DNA of 64,000 bases from Hyphomicrobiales bacterium 4NK60-0047b. GTDB taxonomy: Bacteria; Pseudomonadota; Alphaproteobacteria; Rhizobiales; HXMU1428-3. Position 1 is the first letter of the stretch. The number at the start of each line of letters is the position of its first letter. The stretch lies in contig BAABWY010000006.1 in assembly GCA_040367435.1 (NCBI GenBank), positions 1 to 64,000 on the forward strand, read 5' to 3'. The notes under the pieces were generated by a model, which was given only the letters and a program-made list of their open reading frames with translations, made no database searches and was not told where the DNA came from. Position numbers and translations under genes: made by a program. Shown piece by piece: positions 9,655 to 16,992 of this stretch.

Positions 9655-10314
9655 TTAAGCAGATTTATCAGTTTCATATTCATTCAAAGCTAATTTCAAT
9701 ATTTGCCAAGATGAGTTGATAAACAGGCTTGCTAAAATAGCGGCCACGACTAAATCTGGCCATGCGGTTGTCGTTCCCCAAACAGCCATCGCAGCTCCCA
9801 CAACAGCGATATTGCCGATAGCATCATTACGTGAACAAATCCAAACCGAACGAACATTTGCGTCACCATCTTTGTATTTAAGAAGTAAAAGCACACTTGT
9901 TAAGTTGGCCGTTAATGCAAGAAAACCAATCCAACCCATTATTTTGGCACTTGGTAAGCCTAAAATAAGAACACTATAAGCTGTTGAACCAAGTACAAAT
10001 ATTCCCATGAAAAATAGACTGCCCCCTTTTAAAAGAGCCGCGATTGCACGGGTTTTAAGGCTCATACCTATAACAAAAAGGCTGACACCGTAAGTGAGTG
10101 TATCTCCAAGAAAATCCAGAGCATCTGCTTTTAAAGCTTCCGAACCTGCAACCCTGCCAGCGAGCATTTCTATAAAAAACATTGCAGCATTTATGGCAAT
10201 TACGAGCCAAAGCACCCTGCGATAGCGCAGATCCATACCGTCAAATTTAGGGTTTTGACGACATCCGCATTCACTCTCATTTTGGTTCGTCGCGATCATT
10301 TTTTTTTGTTTCAC
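9655..10314 (-). CDS. Cation diffusion facilitator, short form
   Basis: 219 residues, a CDF-type membrane transporter expected to export a divalent metal by proton exchange. About six TM helices are predicted. The TM2 motif (KADALDFLGD) carries metal-binding Asp residues, and the partner motif in TM5 is SRNDAIGN. The usual cytoplasmic C-terminal domain is missing, as in other compact CDFs paired with MerR regulators. A Cys/His-containing N-terminus (CGCRQ) may help sense or deliver metal. GTG at 10314 is taken as start; ATG at 10299 is possible. The MerR-type promoter lies 40-70 bp upstream and may drive all genes down to 3712. Confidence 0.82.
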   Translation of the reverse strand: MKQKKMIATNQNESECGCRQNPKFDGMDLRYRRVLWLVIAINAAMFFIEMLAGRVAGSEALKADALDFLGDTLTYGVSLFVIGMSLKTRAIAALLKGGSLFFMGIFVLGSTAYSVLILGLPSAKIMGWIGFLALTANLTSVLLLLKYKDGDANVRSVWICSRNDAIGNIAVVGAAMAVWGTTTAWPDLVVAAILASLFINSSWQILKLALNEYETDKSA

Positions 10315-10351
10315 AGCCCTTCACCTTATTGATGTTTTCTAGTTAGGCTTT

Positions 10352-10382
10352 ATGCTAATATCTCTAGTGACTAGAGGATCAA
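10352..10382 (-). promoter_or_regulatory. MerR-type promoter and operator of the metal-efflux genes
   Basis: A 15 bp perfect palindrome (CTCTAG-TGA-CTAGAG, 10362-10376) lies between a minus-strand -35 box TTGATC (10382-10377) and a -10 box TAGCAT, with a 19 bp spacer. The overlong spacer with a central dyad is the hallmark of promoters activated by MerR-family metal sensors, and this dyad resembles CadR/PbrR/ZntR operators. It sits between the divergent CDF and merR genes. A merR start at 10352 would put the operator inside the gene, so 10394 is preferred. Confidence 0.8.
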
Positions 10383-10393
10383 GAGGTTTTTTT

Positions 10394-10837
10394 ATGGCCG
10401 AAGTAACGATAGGCATGGCATCTAAACTCACAGAAATAAAAATTCCAACAATTCGTTATTACGAAGAGATTGGTTTGATCTCACCACGTGCACGAACAGA
10501 AAGTAATCGACGACTTTACGCAGAAACAGATTTAAGCCGCCTTCGTTTCATTAGGCATGCACGTGAACTTGGATTTGATATTGAGGCCATTCGAGCAATG
10601 ATCAATTTGCAAGCTCATCCTGAGAAATCATGCTCAGAAATAGATCAGATAGCGAATAAACATTTGGCCGATGTTAATCGCCGCATAGCCGGACTTCAGG
10701 CACTCAAAGGTGAATTAAGTCGGATGATTGAAGGTTGCAATTGTGGTCGTATTGATGAATGCCGCATTATCGAAGTGCTGCAAGATCATGGTCAGTGCAA
10801 AAATGACCATTCACATATGAATGAAAAGTTCAAATGA
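10394..10837 (+). CDS. MerR-family metal-responsive regulator
   Basis: 147 residues. The N-terminal winged HTH (TIRYYEEIGLISP) and dimerization helix are typical of MerR. Five Cys (80, 115, 117, 123, 135) in the helix and C-terminal loop (GCNCGRIDEC) match the CadR/PbrR/ZntR group that senses divalent cations such as zinc, cadmium or lead. It should bind the dyad at 10362-10376 and twist the CDF promoter into an active form when metal is bound. Start chosen for AAGAGG 7 bases upstream. A His-rich end (NDHSHM) may add a metal site. Confidence 0.9.
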   Translation: MAEVTIGMASKLTEIKIPTIRYYEEIGLISPRARTESNRRLYAETDLSRLRFIRHARELGFDIEAIRAMINLQAHPEKSCSEIDQIANKHLADVNRRIAGLQALKGELSRMIEGCNCGRIDECRIIEVLQDHGQCKNDHSHMNEKFK

Positions 10838-11044
10838 AACCTTTTCGTAAAGCAAGAACATTGCTGATCAATGAAATTTATTGTTTATTAAAACACAAAG
10901 ACTAAGGATAACGGCCTAAGAATCTAGGTCGTTTATATTAATTTAAAAAATTGACTTGAAACTTTATTGTTGGAATTATAAAGACTAGAATCAAAGGCGT
11001 TCGTTTTTATTTTGATAAAAACATACCGTAATAGTTGGGATCAA

Positions 11045-11392
11045 ATGATTGTAACGAAACAAAAGCTCTTACCTTTAATGGTTGTATTCGTAATGCTCGT
11101 TGGCTCGATCATTCCTTATTTCCATGAAGTAGGCAATGACACTGACAATGTTTCGGACTTAGCCATAGCTCTCGCGGCTCAAGGTGTTGACCAATCTCAT
11201 GATCACGTTGATGGTCATCAATCAGAAGAGTTTCATTGTGAAACTTGCCATATATTTTATCATCTTTATTCCAATCCCTATCAATTGACCATCCTTTCAC
11301 CTAGTGGATCAGTAAAACATCGAATTACCACTGATGAATTTATTAGTAATGGTCCCTATGCGCTTGATAAGCCGCCTCGGTTTATTGGGTAA
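11045..11392 (+). CDS. Small membrane-anchored CxxC/His protein
   Basis: About 115 residues with an N-terminal hydrophobic helix (LLPLMVVFVMLVGSIIPYF), then HDHVDGH and FHCETCHIFYHL, ending PPRFIG. The layout echoes the protein at 9072-9518 (anchor, His cluster, Cys pair, proline end) and fits DUF2946-like proteins. The track from a TTG at 11012 adds 11 residues, but the ATG at 11045 is more likely. It stands alone between merR and the next small secreted protein. A role with the metal module is inferred from composition and place only. Confidence 0.55.
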   Translation: MIVTKQKLLPLMVVFVMLVGSIIPYFHEVGNDTDNVSDLAIALAAQGVDQSHDHVDGHQSEEFHCETCHIFYHLYSNPYQLTILSPSGSVKHRITTDEFISNGPYALDKPPRFIG

Positions 11393-11799
11393 ATTTCATT
11401 AACTCACCTGAAATTTTAAAAGATGTTCTAAGGAGCTATTACGACTTCTTAGTCATCGTTTTTGAGATCGTGTCATTTGCAAGAATGAGGTCTTAGACAA
11501 CATCAAATTTTGCATATTTCAGGCGTTAAAATCTTCAAACAAAAGACTTATCGAGATGAATTCAAGGGGAAACTCTTGCGTTGAGATTCAGGCAGCCATT
11601 AATTTTACGATCGAAAAATCTTGGTTTTAAGACTCATCAACGCGAAAAAACAAAAACTCTTAAATGACTAAATTTGTATGAGTAATTTTTGTTTTTCCTT
11701 GTTTCAACTCTGAAGTGAAAGCGTATTTTTATATTTCCTTACGTTTTCAAAAGTCGTTGTAAAAAATTTATTTACCGAACTTAAAACAAGGAGTTCACA
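11393..11799. other. Intergenic, no feature recognised
   Basis: About 400 bp of AT-rich DNA without a convincing reading frame on either strand, strong hairpin or repeat. It probably holds the promoter of the small secreted protein that follows. Confidence 0.4.
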
Positions 11800-12111
11800 A
11801 TGTTGAATACAATTAAATTTTTATTCGCAAGTCTGGCAATTCTCTTATTTCAAATCAGTAATTTAGGATTTAGCCATGCAAAAACGGGTGTTCAATCAGA
11901 TCGATATAACACGAAACTAGAAAGTGCCCGTCACACCAGTACATATGTGACTTATGAGACTGATCCGGAACATTATGATGTTCCGGGCAATGCTTCACGG
12001 ACTTGCGGCAAAGGTTATAATCCTATGAACAAGCAACATAGAAGAAATCATCGTAATAAAAGACCTCATGTACATCCAAAGGCACCTTGGCGTCCTGGAT
12101 GTCCGGAGTAG
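11800..12111 (+). CDS. Small secreted protein, unrecognised
   Basis: 103 residues with a good Sec signal peptide (cleavage near SHA-KT) and a good ribosome-binding site (AAGGAG about 8 bases before ATG). The mature part is short, basic and rich in His, Arg and Pro towards the end (RRNHRNKRPHVHPK), with two Cys that may pair. I recognise no family. The nearby metal genes make metal binding conceivable. Confidence 0.6.
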   Translation: MLNTIKFLFASLAILLFQISNLGFSHAKTGVQSDRYNTKLESARHTSTYVTYETDPEHYDVPGNASRTCGKGYNPMNKQHRRNHRNKRPHVHPKAPWRPGCPE

Positions 12112-12183
12112 TTTTGTAAAGTCCACGACATTAGTTCAAGAACTAAATCTTGGATTTTCAAAACAGCTAATCAGAACAAACCG

Positions 12184-12207
12184 GTGTGGCAGTAAAAACT
12201 GCCGCAC
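12184..12207 (-). terminator. Hairpin downstream of the resolvase-like gene
   Basis: Inverted repeat of GTG(T)GGCAGT and ACTGCC(G)CAC with a 4-nt loop, about 55 bp beyond the stop of the minus-strand gene at 12263. Read on the minus strand it is followed by CGGTTTGTT, only weakly U-rich. A very similar stem (GTGCGGC / GCCGCAC) lies at 12837-12859 after the ParB gene. Confidence 0.45.
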
Positions 12208-12262
12208 TCGATCACTTCTCCAGTTTTTGTGGATTAAATGAAACCATAAAACTAATATGGCA

Positions 12263-12730
12263 TTAGCCATTTGAAGCAAAGTGTTTCAATCTTCCAAATA
12301 TCCAGAACTTCAGTTTGGTAAACCAAGGAAGGCTATTCCAAAAGCTGATGCTTGCTTCCATCATATTGAGATGAAAATTTTGGTCAGGACTTGCTATGCA
12401 GCCCCCCGCTTGAATAATTTTATCACGCATTGTGAGTAAGATTTGTTCATCGCGTGCAAGATGAGATAAATCTGAAACTATAACAGAGACAGGTTCATCA
12501 TCTTGATTAGCTTTAAGATCATCCAGCATTTGATTGAAAGCCGGACGGTCGGTTGAGTTCCCTGAAACGCCCTTGTCATGATATGCCTTGATTAATTCGT
12601 AACCTTGTTCGACAATTTGATAGTGTTGAAGAGCGGACATCGTATTTTCAAACAATTCATCCTCCAGCGATTGTAATGTTGTTGCCGACCGGTGGTAAAT
12701 AACCGCTTTCTTTTTTGCTGGTTCACTCAT
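12263..12730 (-). CDS. Stand-alone serine-recombinase catalytic domain, divergent
   Basis: 155 residues matching the resolvase N-terminal fold: Y-H-R-S near the start where resolvases have Y-x-R-V-S, then KGVSGNSTDRPAFNQML and SDLSHLARDE, the usual second and third blocks. The catalytic Ser region is altered and there is no helix-turn-helix or zinc ribbon, so it is unlikely to be a normal recombinase. It may be a decayed resolvase or a regulatory relative. It precedes nothing else in its own direction and ends near a hairpin. Confidence 0.6.
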   Translation of the reverse strand: MSEPAKKKAVIYHRSATTLQSLEDELFENTMSALQHYQIVEQGYELIKAYHDKGVSGNSTDRPAFNQMLDDLKANQDDEPVSVIVSDLSHLARDEQILLTMRDKIIQAGGCIASPDQNFHLNMMEASISFWNSLPWFTKLKFWIFGRLKHFASNG

Positions 12731-12836
12731 AATTTAAGCCCTTAAAATGTTTTTTCCTTTCAAAAATATTTTCACAAACTACTCATAGATTTTATCAAAT
12801 CCGGTGTTTAAAAGTAAAGTCGTCAATGAAATATCA

Positions 12837-12859
12837 GTGCGGCAGTTCCACCGCCGCAC
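12837..12859 (-). terminator. Hairpin downstream of the ParB-like gene
   Basis: GTGCGGC and GCCGCAC arms around a 9-nt loop, about 25 bp past the stop of the minus-strand ParB-like gene. The stem is nearly the same as the one at 12184-12207. No long U-run follows, so termination is likely but not proven. Confidence 0.45.
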
Positions 12860-12882
12860 CGTTTGAATTTTTATGAAAAATC

Positions 12883-14637
12883 TCAACTTGCCTTCAAAAG
12901 TTTCTTAAGTGCCTTGCCGGACTTTACCGCTGTAATGGTTTCCTGCCGCTTAGTGTATCCTACCATTAGGAAGCGCATATAGCGCGGTTGCCACTCTTTC
13001 TTTTGCGGTGTCCGTGTGCCGTCCAAAAAGTTCTTGATGATCTGCTTTTGAACAGTGGCTGTGCTAGTCAAGTTTCCTTCAGCAACCGTCTTACCACCAA
13101 CATCTTCTAAAATGTTATTGATGGTTTCTTTGTCGCGTAAAAGGTCAAAGAAACTATCATCCGGCGTCCAGTATTGAGTCATATCCACAGAGAGCAAAGA
13201 GCCGAGAAGTTCAACCATATCAGAGCCAGCCGCTAAAGTTTCTGCAACAATAAAGGATAAAATAGACATGATTTGTTTGTCGCTAAGGGCTTGAAGCTTG
13301 ATGAATATCTCAATGGGATCATGAGATTTCCCATAGTCCTTTTTTCGAGGGACAATGGTTTCGTTTTCTTTGACTTCTAGCCCTAGAAGCTTTTGCACCT
13401 TAAGACGGTCTTTGCGAAACAAGCTTTCAGCTTTGTTAGATTGCAAGCTCTCTGTAATAGCATCCGAATTAGCTTTTTGAGGATCGGCAGAAATATCCCA
13501 TAAGCTTGACCCAGCAATGATCTGTGCCACGGCTAATCGCAGCACGAGGGTTTGATTACCGAGTAGCTCTGTCCGCACAACCGCATGACGATGGAGATTA
13601 AGATAGTTTTGCATGGGCTGTGTCAGTTCAGGGCGGTCAGTTGAACTTTTATCAATCCCACTGATCTTTTGTTGTTCAAGCCGCTTGATGTCTTTTGAAA
13701 GTAAAAGTCCTTTGTGGATTGTAACGTCTCCATCAGCCTTAACTTCAATAAAAACCTGCCCGCCCTTCTCTAGCGGCCAATCCGAATAATCGCAACGATA
13801 CCATTTTTCACCGACATCAAGGAGTATGACGTCTTGCCATCCGTCTTCTTGTAGCTCTGTGGTGATTTCAGCAAGGGCACGACTTTGATGCTCCCAAAAA
13901 AGCGCAGGGTCAGCAAAATAACGCTCCTCTCCAAAAAGATCAGAAATGATAGCCCCCTTATAGGTTTTGAGATCAAAGAGGGCATTTGAAACGGGGATTT
14001 CTTCACCACCAAAGAGCCAGCTTTTGAGGTTGTAGGGAGGCGGTTCTTGATCGGCCTTAAAGAGTTTGAACCATTGCTTTTGTTGACTTTGACTTGCCAT
14101 GGTGAGCAGGCGAATGGTGGCGGGTTTGATTTTATCTTGGCGATAAGCGTTTAATAGGGGGGTGTAAAGATTGGCAATGGCAAGGCGTTGCTTGACCAAA
14201 GTTTCCGTGACACCGAAATGAGTGGCAATATCGTCAATTGATTTACCTTGCCTAGTCAAAGCTAAAAACGCATCATATTGATCGATTTCATCCATGGGCA
14301 GTCGTTGGATGTTTTCAATCAAAGAGGCTTCAATCGCGCCTGCATCATCTCCCTCTTCCATAATGGCACAGGGCAGTGGTGAGATGTCTTGCTCTTGTGA
14401 AAGAGAAAGACAAGCATTATAGCGGCGTTGTCCGGCGATAATCTCAAACCCTTCACACTCTTGTTTCCCTGTCGGGTTTGCACCCTTCTCGCTTCTTGTA
14501 GGTCGCACCAAAAGCGGCTGAATGATGCCGTTGGCTTTAATGCTAGGAATAAGGTCATCCCCATTTTTAGAGCCATGCTTGCGCACATTTAAAGGTGATA
14601 GTTTTAAGTTTTTAAGGTCAATATTTTGTAGTTGCAT
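12883..14637 (-). CDS. ParB/RepB-family protein, large plasmid type
   Basis: 584 residues. The N-terminal ParB/sulfiredoxin-like domain contains LSPLNVRK, IIQPLLVRP, the arginine motif GQRRYNA and ENIQRLPMDEIDQY, followed by a helix-turn-helix (IDDIATHFGVTETLVKQRLAIANL). The C-terminal 350 residues are characteristic of the long ParB-like proteins on rhizobial plasmids and integrative elements, not of chromosomal ParB. No ParA is nearby, so it may serve in maintenance or regulation and not in classical partition. It follows ardC on the same strand, 76 bp away, so the pair is probably one operon. Confidence 0.82.
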   Translation of the reverse strand: MQLQNIDLKNLKLSPLNVRKHGSKNGDDLIPSIKANGIIQPLLVRPTRSEKGANPTGKQECEGFEIIAGQRRYNACLSLSQEQDISPLPCAIMEEGDDAGAIEASLIENIQRLPMDEIDQYDAFLALTRQGKSIDDIATHFGVTETLVKQRLAIANLYTPLLNAYRQDKIKPATIRLLTMASQSQQKQWFKLFKADQEPPPYNLKSWLFGGEEIPVSNALFDLKTYKGAIISDLFGEERYFADPALFWEHQSRALAEITTELQEDGWQDVILLDVGEKWYRCDYSDWPLEKGGQVFIEVKADGDVTIHKGLLLSKDIKRLEQQKISGIDKSSTDRPELTQPMQNYLNLHRHAVVRTELLGNQTLVLRLAVAQIIAGSSLWDISADPQKANSDAITESLQSNKAESLFRKDRLKVQKLLGLEVKENETIVPRKKDYGKSHDPIEIFIKLQALSDKQIMSILSFIVAETLAAGSDMVELLGSLLSVDMTQYWTPDDSFFDLLRDKETINNILEDVGGKTVAEGNLTSTATVQKQIIKNFLDGTRTPQKKEWQPRYMRFLMVGYTKRQETITAVKSGKALKKLLKAS

Positions 14638-14713
14638 TGTTTTTTCCTTTTCGGTTGTTGACGCATGATTGCATCATCGAACCGCCTGAAAAGGCGGCTC
14701 TATGGTGCAGTCT

Positions 14714-15604
14714 TTAATCTTGAAAACTATTGAGAAATTCAATTGCCTTGGCAGCTTGTGCTGAGGCTTTAAAAATAAAGCTCTTGTCACCGTGAAGAGC
14801 TTGCAGCCAGCATTTTAAATAACGGGCATGGTCATCTCTAGGGGATTGTACGATCTCAAGTTGAGCACATAAAAAGGCCGCACCAAGTTCGGCAATCAGT
14901 TCTTCAAAAGCATATTTTTCAAGATTATGGGTTTTAGATGTTGCTTTGTCGCGGTTAAGGCGATGTGGTGCCCCTGTCCAGTGTGTAAGTTCATGAAACA
15001 GAACAGAGTAGTAATTTTCTGTGGCGCTTGAATGGGCAGTATCCAAAAACGCGCTTGTTTGCGGCATGTTGATAAAATCATTGGTGCGATTGTAATAAGC
15101 TCTGGCTTCACCATGTTTAATGTTTGCGCCTGTTTTTTGAGCAAAAGCATCAGCACTTTCAATACGAGTGACAAGATGGGTTTGAGCAAGAGACAAAGTG
15201 TCTTCGCTTTCATACCCCTCAACTTGATTGGCATTAAAAACCGTATAGAGACGCATGACAGGTATTTGAATGTCTTGCTGTTCACCTTGTTCGTCCTCTT
15301 CTTGCTTGTTCCATGTTTTATAAAAAACAATGAGACTGCCTTGTTCCCCTTTGCGCACCTGCGCACCCGCTTCTTTCCACTGTTTGTAGCTTGCCCATTC
15401 AGGTGAATTAAAAGATTTTTCCTGCTGGTCGATCCAAAGAGAGGGAATGTTGATGCCATTATAAGACTTTCCAGTGATAGGATTGAGGGGCATGCCTTGT
15501 GCGGCAAGTTCAGCAAAAGGTGCTTTAAAATTCTCAAGATCAACATAGTCGAGACGTTTGATAATCTTGTTTGTAATCTCTTGATAAATATCTCGTTTAG
15601 CCAT
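14714..15604 (-). CDS. ardC: ArdC-like antirestriction protein
   Basis: 296 residues. The N-terminal domain (about 1-130, with GKSYNGINIPSLW and KGEQGSLIVFYK) matches the ssDNA-binding domain of ArdC, and the C-terminal part is a zincin-like metallopeptidase with H204-E-L-T-H208 in VLFHELTHWTGAPHR. ArdC proteins travel with conjugative DNA and protect incoming DNA from host restriction. Pairing with a long ParB-like gene is common on rhizobial mobile elements. A structured element and minus-strand terminator lie just upstream. Confidence 0.88.
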   Translation of the reverse strand: MAKRDIYQEITNKIIKRLDYVDLENFKAPFAELAAQGMPLNPITGKSYNGINIPSLWIDQQEKSFNSPEWASYKQWKEAGAQVRKGEQGSLIVFYKTWNKQEEDEQGEQQDIQIPVMRLYTVFNANQVEGYESEDTLSLAQTHLVTRIESADAFAQKTGANIKHGEARAYYNRTNDFINMPQTSAFLDTAHSSATENYYSVLFHELTHWTGAPHRLNRDKATSKTHNLEKYAFEELIAELGAAFLCAQLEIVQSPRDDHARYLKCWLQALHGDKSFIFKASAQAAKAIEFLNSFQD

Positions 15605-15694
15605 TTTGGGCGCTCCTGTTTTTATAAGGTTTCGACAGCGGAGAAACTTTCACCTCCCCGCGCATGAACCCTTGCCCAGCGGCGAGCGTCCGCA

Positions 15695-15733
15695 AAAAAC
15701 AAACAAAAAAGCCATCCGCGCTAAAGCGCGGAT
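15695..15733 (-). terminator. Minus-strand intrinsic terminator upstream of ardC
   Basis: A perfect 8 bp stem (ATCCGCGC / GCGCGGAT, 15714-15733) with a 4-nt loop is followed on the minus strand by GGC and a long T-rich tract (TTTTTT, TTTG, TTTTTT). This is the strongest intrinsic terminator in the element, yet no minus-strand gene lies upstream of it. It therefore ends either a non-coding RNA or the ardC leader (attenuation). Confidence 0.7.
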
Positions 15734-15767
15734 GACAAAGAAAGGACAGCTCGGTCAGGTTCGACAG

Positions 15768-15858
15768 CAAACACAATGGTCTTCTCGGGAGACCGTTAGA
15801 CACTCTTATGCCGCAAAGCGGCTTAGAGTGACTTACGGCGGAACGATCATTGTGTTTG
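15768..15858 (-). ncRNA. Candidate structured RNA in the ardC leader
   Basis: Ninety-one bases close on themselves with an 11 bp perfect stem (CAAACACAATG / CATTGTGTTTG). Inside it are two hairpins: GGTCT/AGACC, and a longer one with CACTCT/AGAGTG outer and GCCGC/GCGGC inner stems. On the minus strand the fold is followed 35 bases later by the terminator at 15714-15733. A small RNA or an attenuating leader of ardC is the simplest reading; a DNA-level site (oriV, oriT or a small transposable element) is possible. Confidence 0.45.
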
Positions 15859-15933
15859 TTGGGGGTTCTGACATACGCTTGAAAGGTAGGTTCTAGTGCG
15901 TGTCGCATAAAAGTGAATACCGGTTTTGTGAAA

Positions 15934-15964
15934 AGTGCGGTTGCGAGTGGGCAACTGAAGCGCT
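15934..15964 (+). repeat. S hairpin repeat inside the mobile element
   Basis: A member of the short hairpin family that is abundant in the chromosomal half: AGTGC...GCGCT outer stem (one G-T pair), GTTGC/GCAAC inner stem, the constant GTGG loop end and GAA before the closing arm, then a CTAAAAAA tail. It is the only copy I found left of the tRNA. Confidence 0.75.
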
Positions 15965-16141
15965 ACTAAAAAAGACACGCCCAAACAAGAGCGAAAATAA
16001 ATTTTCGCGCAAATAAGTGGCTCTTTGTTTTTAAAACAAAGAGCTTCAAAACAAAGCATCAAGGATGGACGCCAATTGGCAGAAACCCGAGGGGTGCGGG
16101 GTTCTGTTTACGACAGCCTGGCTCCGAGCTAGAGCGAGGAG

Positions 16142-16169
16142 GATGCCCAAACATTGAGAGGCATCTTTT
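16142..16169 (+). terminator. Plus-strand terminator-like hairpin
   Basis: GATGCC and GGCATC arms around a 12-nt loop followed by TTTT. Just upstream (about 16080-16110) a second hairpin forms from AGAAACCC and GGGGTTCT. No plus-strand gene ends here, so this could close a short RNA transcribed from about 15900-16100. Weak evidence. Confidence 0.35.
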
Positions 16170-16406
16170 AAGACACCAAACATACAAACCAAAAATTTCT
16201 TGCAGATTGTTTTAAGAATTCAGCATACTCAATATTGCTAGATGTAAATGCATCTGGTGCGGTTTGATACCCGCGACACATTCGGCTCTGAAAGGGACCG
16301 GATCACACTGAGATAAGGTGACCTCTAAAAGGGCCATACGAATAAGGTGTACGCAATGTGTAAGCGGTATCAAGGTCCGGTCCACCAAAGCAAAGAAAGA
16401 GTAATT

Positions 16407-16820
16407 ATGAATGCCCCAATAACAATAGAGTGCAAAATGAACCCACCGAATGAAACTGATAAAGCCATCTCAAAAATGATTGAAACCATTAGGCAACACC
16501 AAGGCCACACACCAGAGTATGTGGCCGAGAAAACAAAGCTTGATCTCAAACAATATCATTACCGCGAACAAGGCTGGATGGCGTTTAGCGGATCAGAACT
16601 ACATAAAATCGCAATCGTTTTAAATGTGCCGGTGCAAATATTTTTCAGTGCGATTGAAGGACAGGTGACTGACATCGCAAAATTGATCTTTTACACTCAG
16701 TGCGAAGATGAGCTATCAACAGTGCTCTATGCCTTGGGCAAACACAAAAATCCAAATGAATTTCTTGATGAATTCAGAACAGAGCTTGAGGGCTTAATCG
16801 AGACAAGAAAGCTCAATTGA
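16407..16820 (+). CDS. XRE-like DNA-binding protein
   Basis: 137 residues from the ATG at 16407. The stretch MIETIRQHQGHTPEYVAEKTKLDLKQY followed by LHKIAIVLNVPVQIFF fits a Cro/C1-type helix-turn-helix (about residues 20-80). The C-terminal third is acidic and helical. It is preceded by a 700 bp non-coding stretch and lies 170 bp before the Fic gene. It is probably a regulator of the element, but the target is unknown. The longer reading frame from 16347 lacks a better start. Confidence 0.65.
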   Translation: MNAPITIECKMNPPNETDKAISKMIETIRQHQGHTPEYVAEKTKLDLKQYHYREQGWMAFSGSELHKIAIVLNVPVQIFFSAIEGQVTDIAKLIFYTQCEDELSTVLYALGKHKNPNEFLDEFRTELEGLIETRKLN

Positions 16821-16865
16821 GGCCAATCGGAAGGAAAGAAATAAACAGATTTATCTATCATATAT

Positions 16866-16987
16866 GTTAGTTATGTTCATTTAACTAACAAAAATATGGA
16901 AAAATATTAGTTAAAAGCTTGCAACTAACATTCAAGTTAGTTAATTTAACCTAAGTTACAAAAACAAGAGAAAATGTTAGTTAAATT
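16866..16987. promoter_or_regulatory. Array of TTAGTTAA-like boxes before the Fic gene
   Basis: Seven copies of a GTTAGTTAA-type motif on either strand lie at about 16866, 16881, 16907, 16923, 16936, 16950 (weaker) and 16976, ending six bases before the Fic ATG. Such dense spacing implies cooperative binding of a repressor, possibly the winged-helix domain at the C-terminus of the Fic protein or the XRE-like protein upstream. Confidence 0.6.
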
Positions 16988-16992
16988 ATACA

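Noticed and set aside
15606-15896. Overlapping frames on both strands near ardC
   Set aside because: They follow the hairpins and terminator; composition (Arg-rich) and lack of starts mark them as chance frames.
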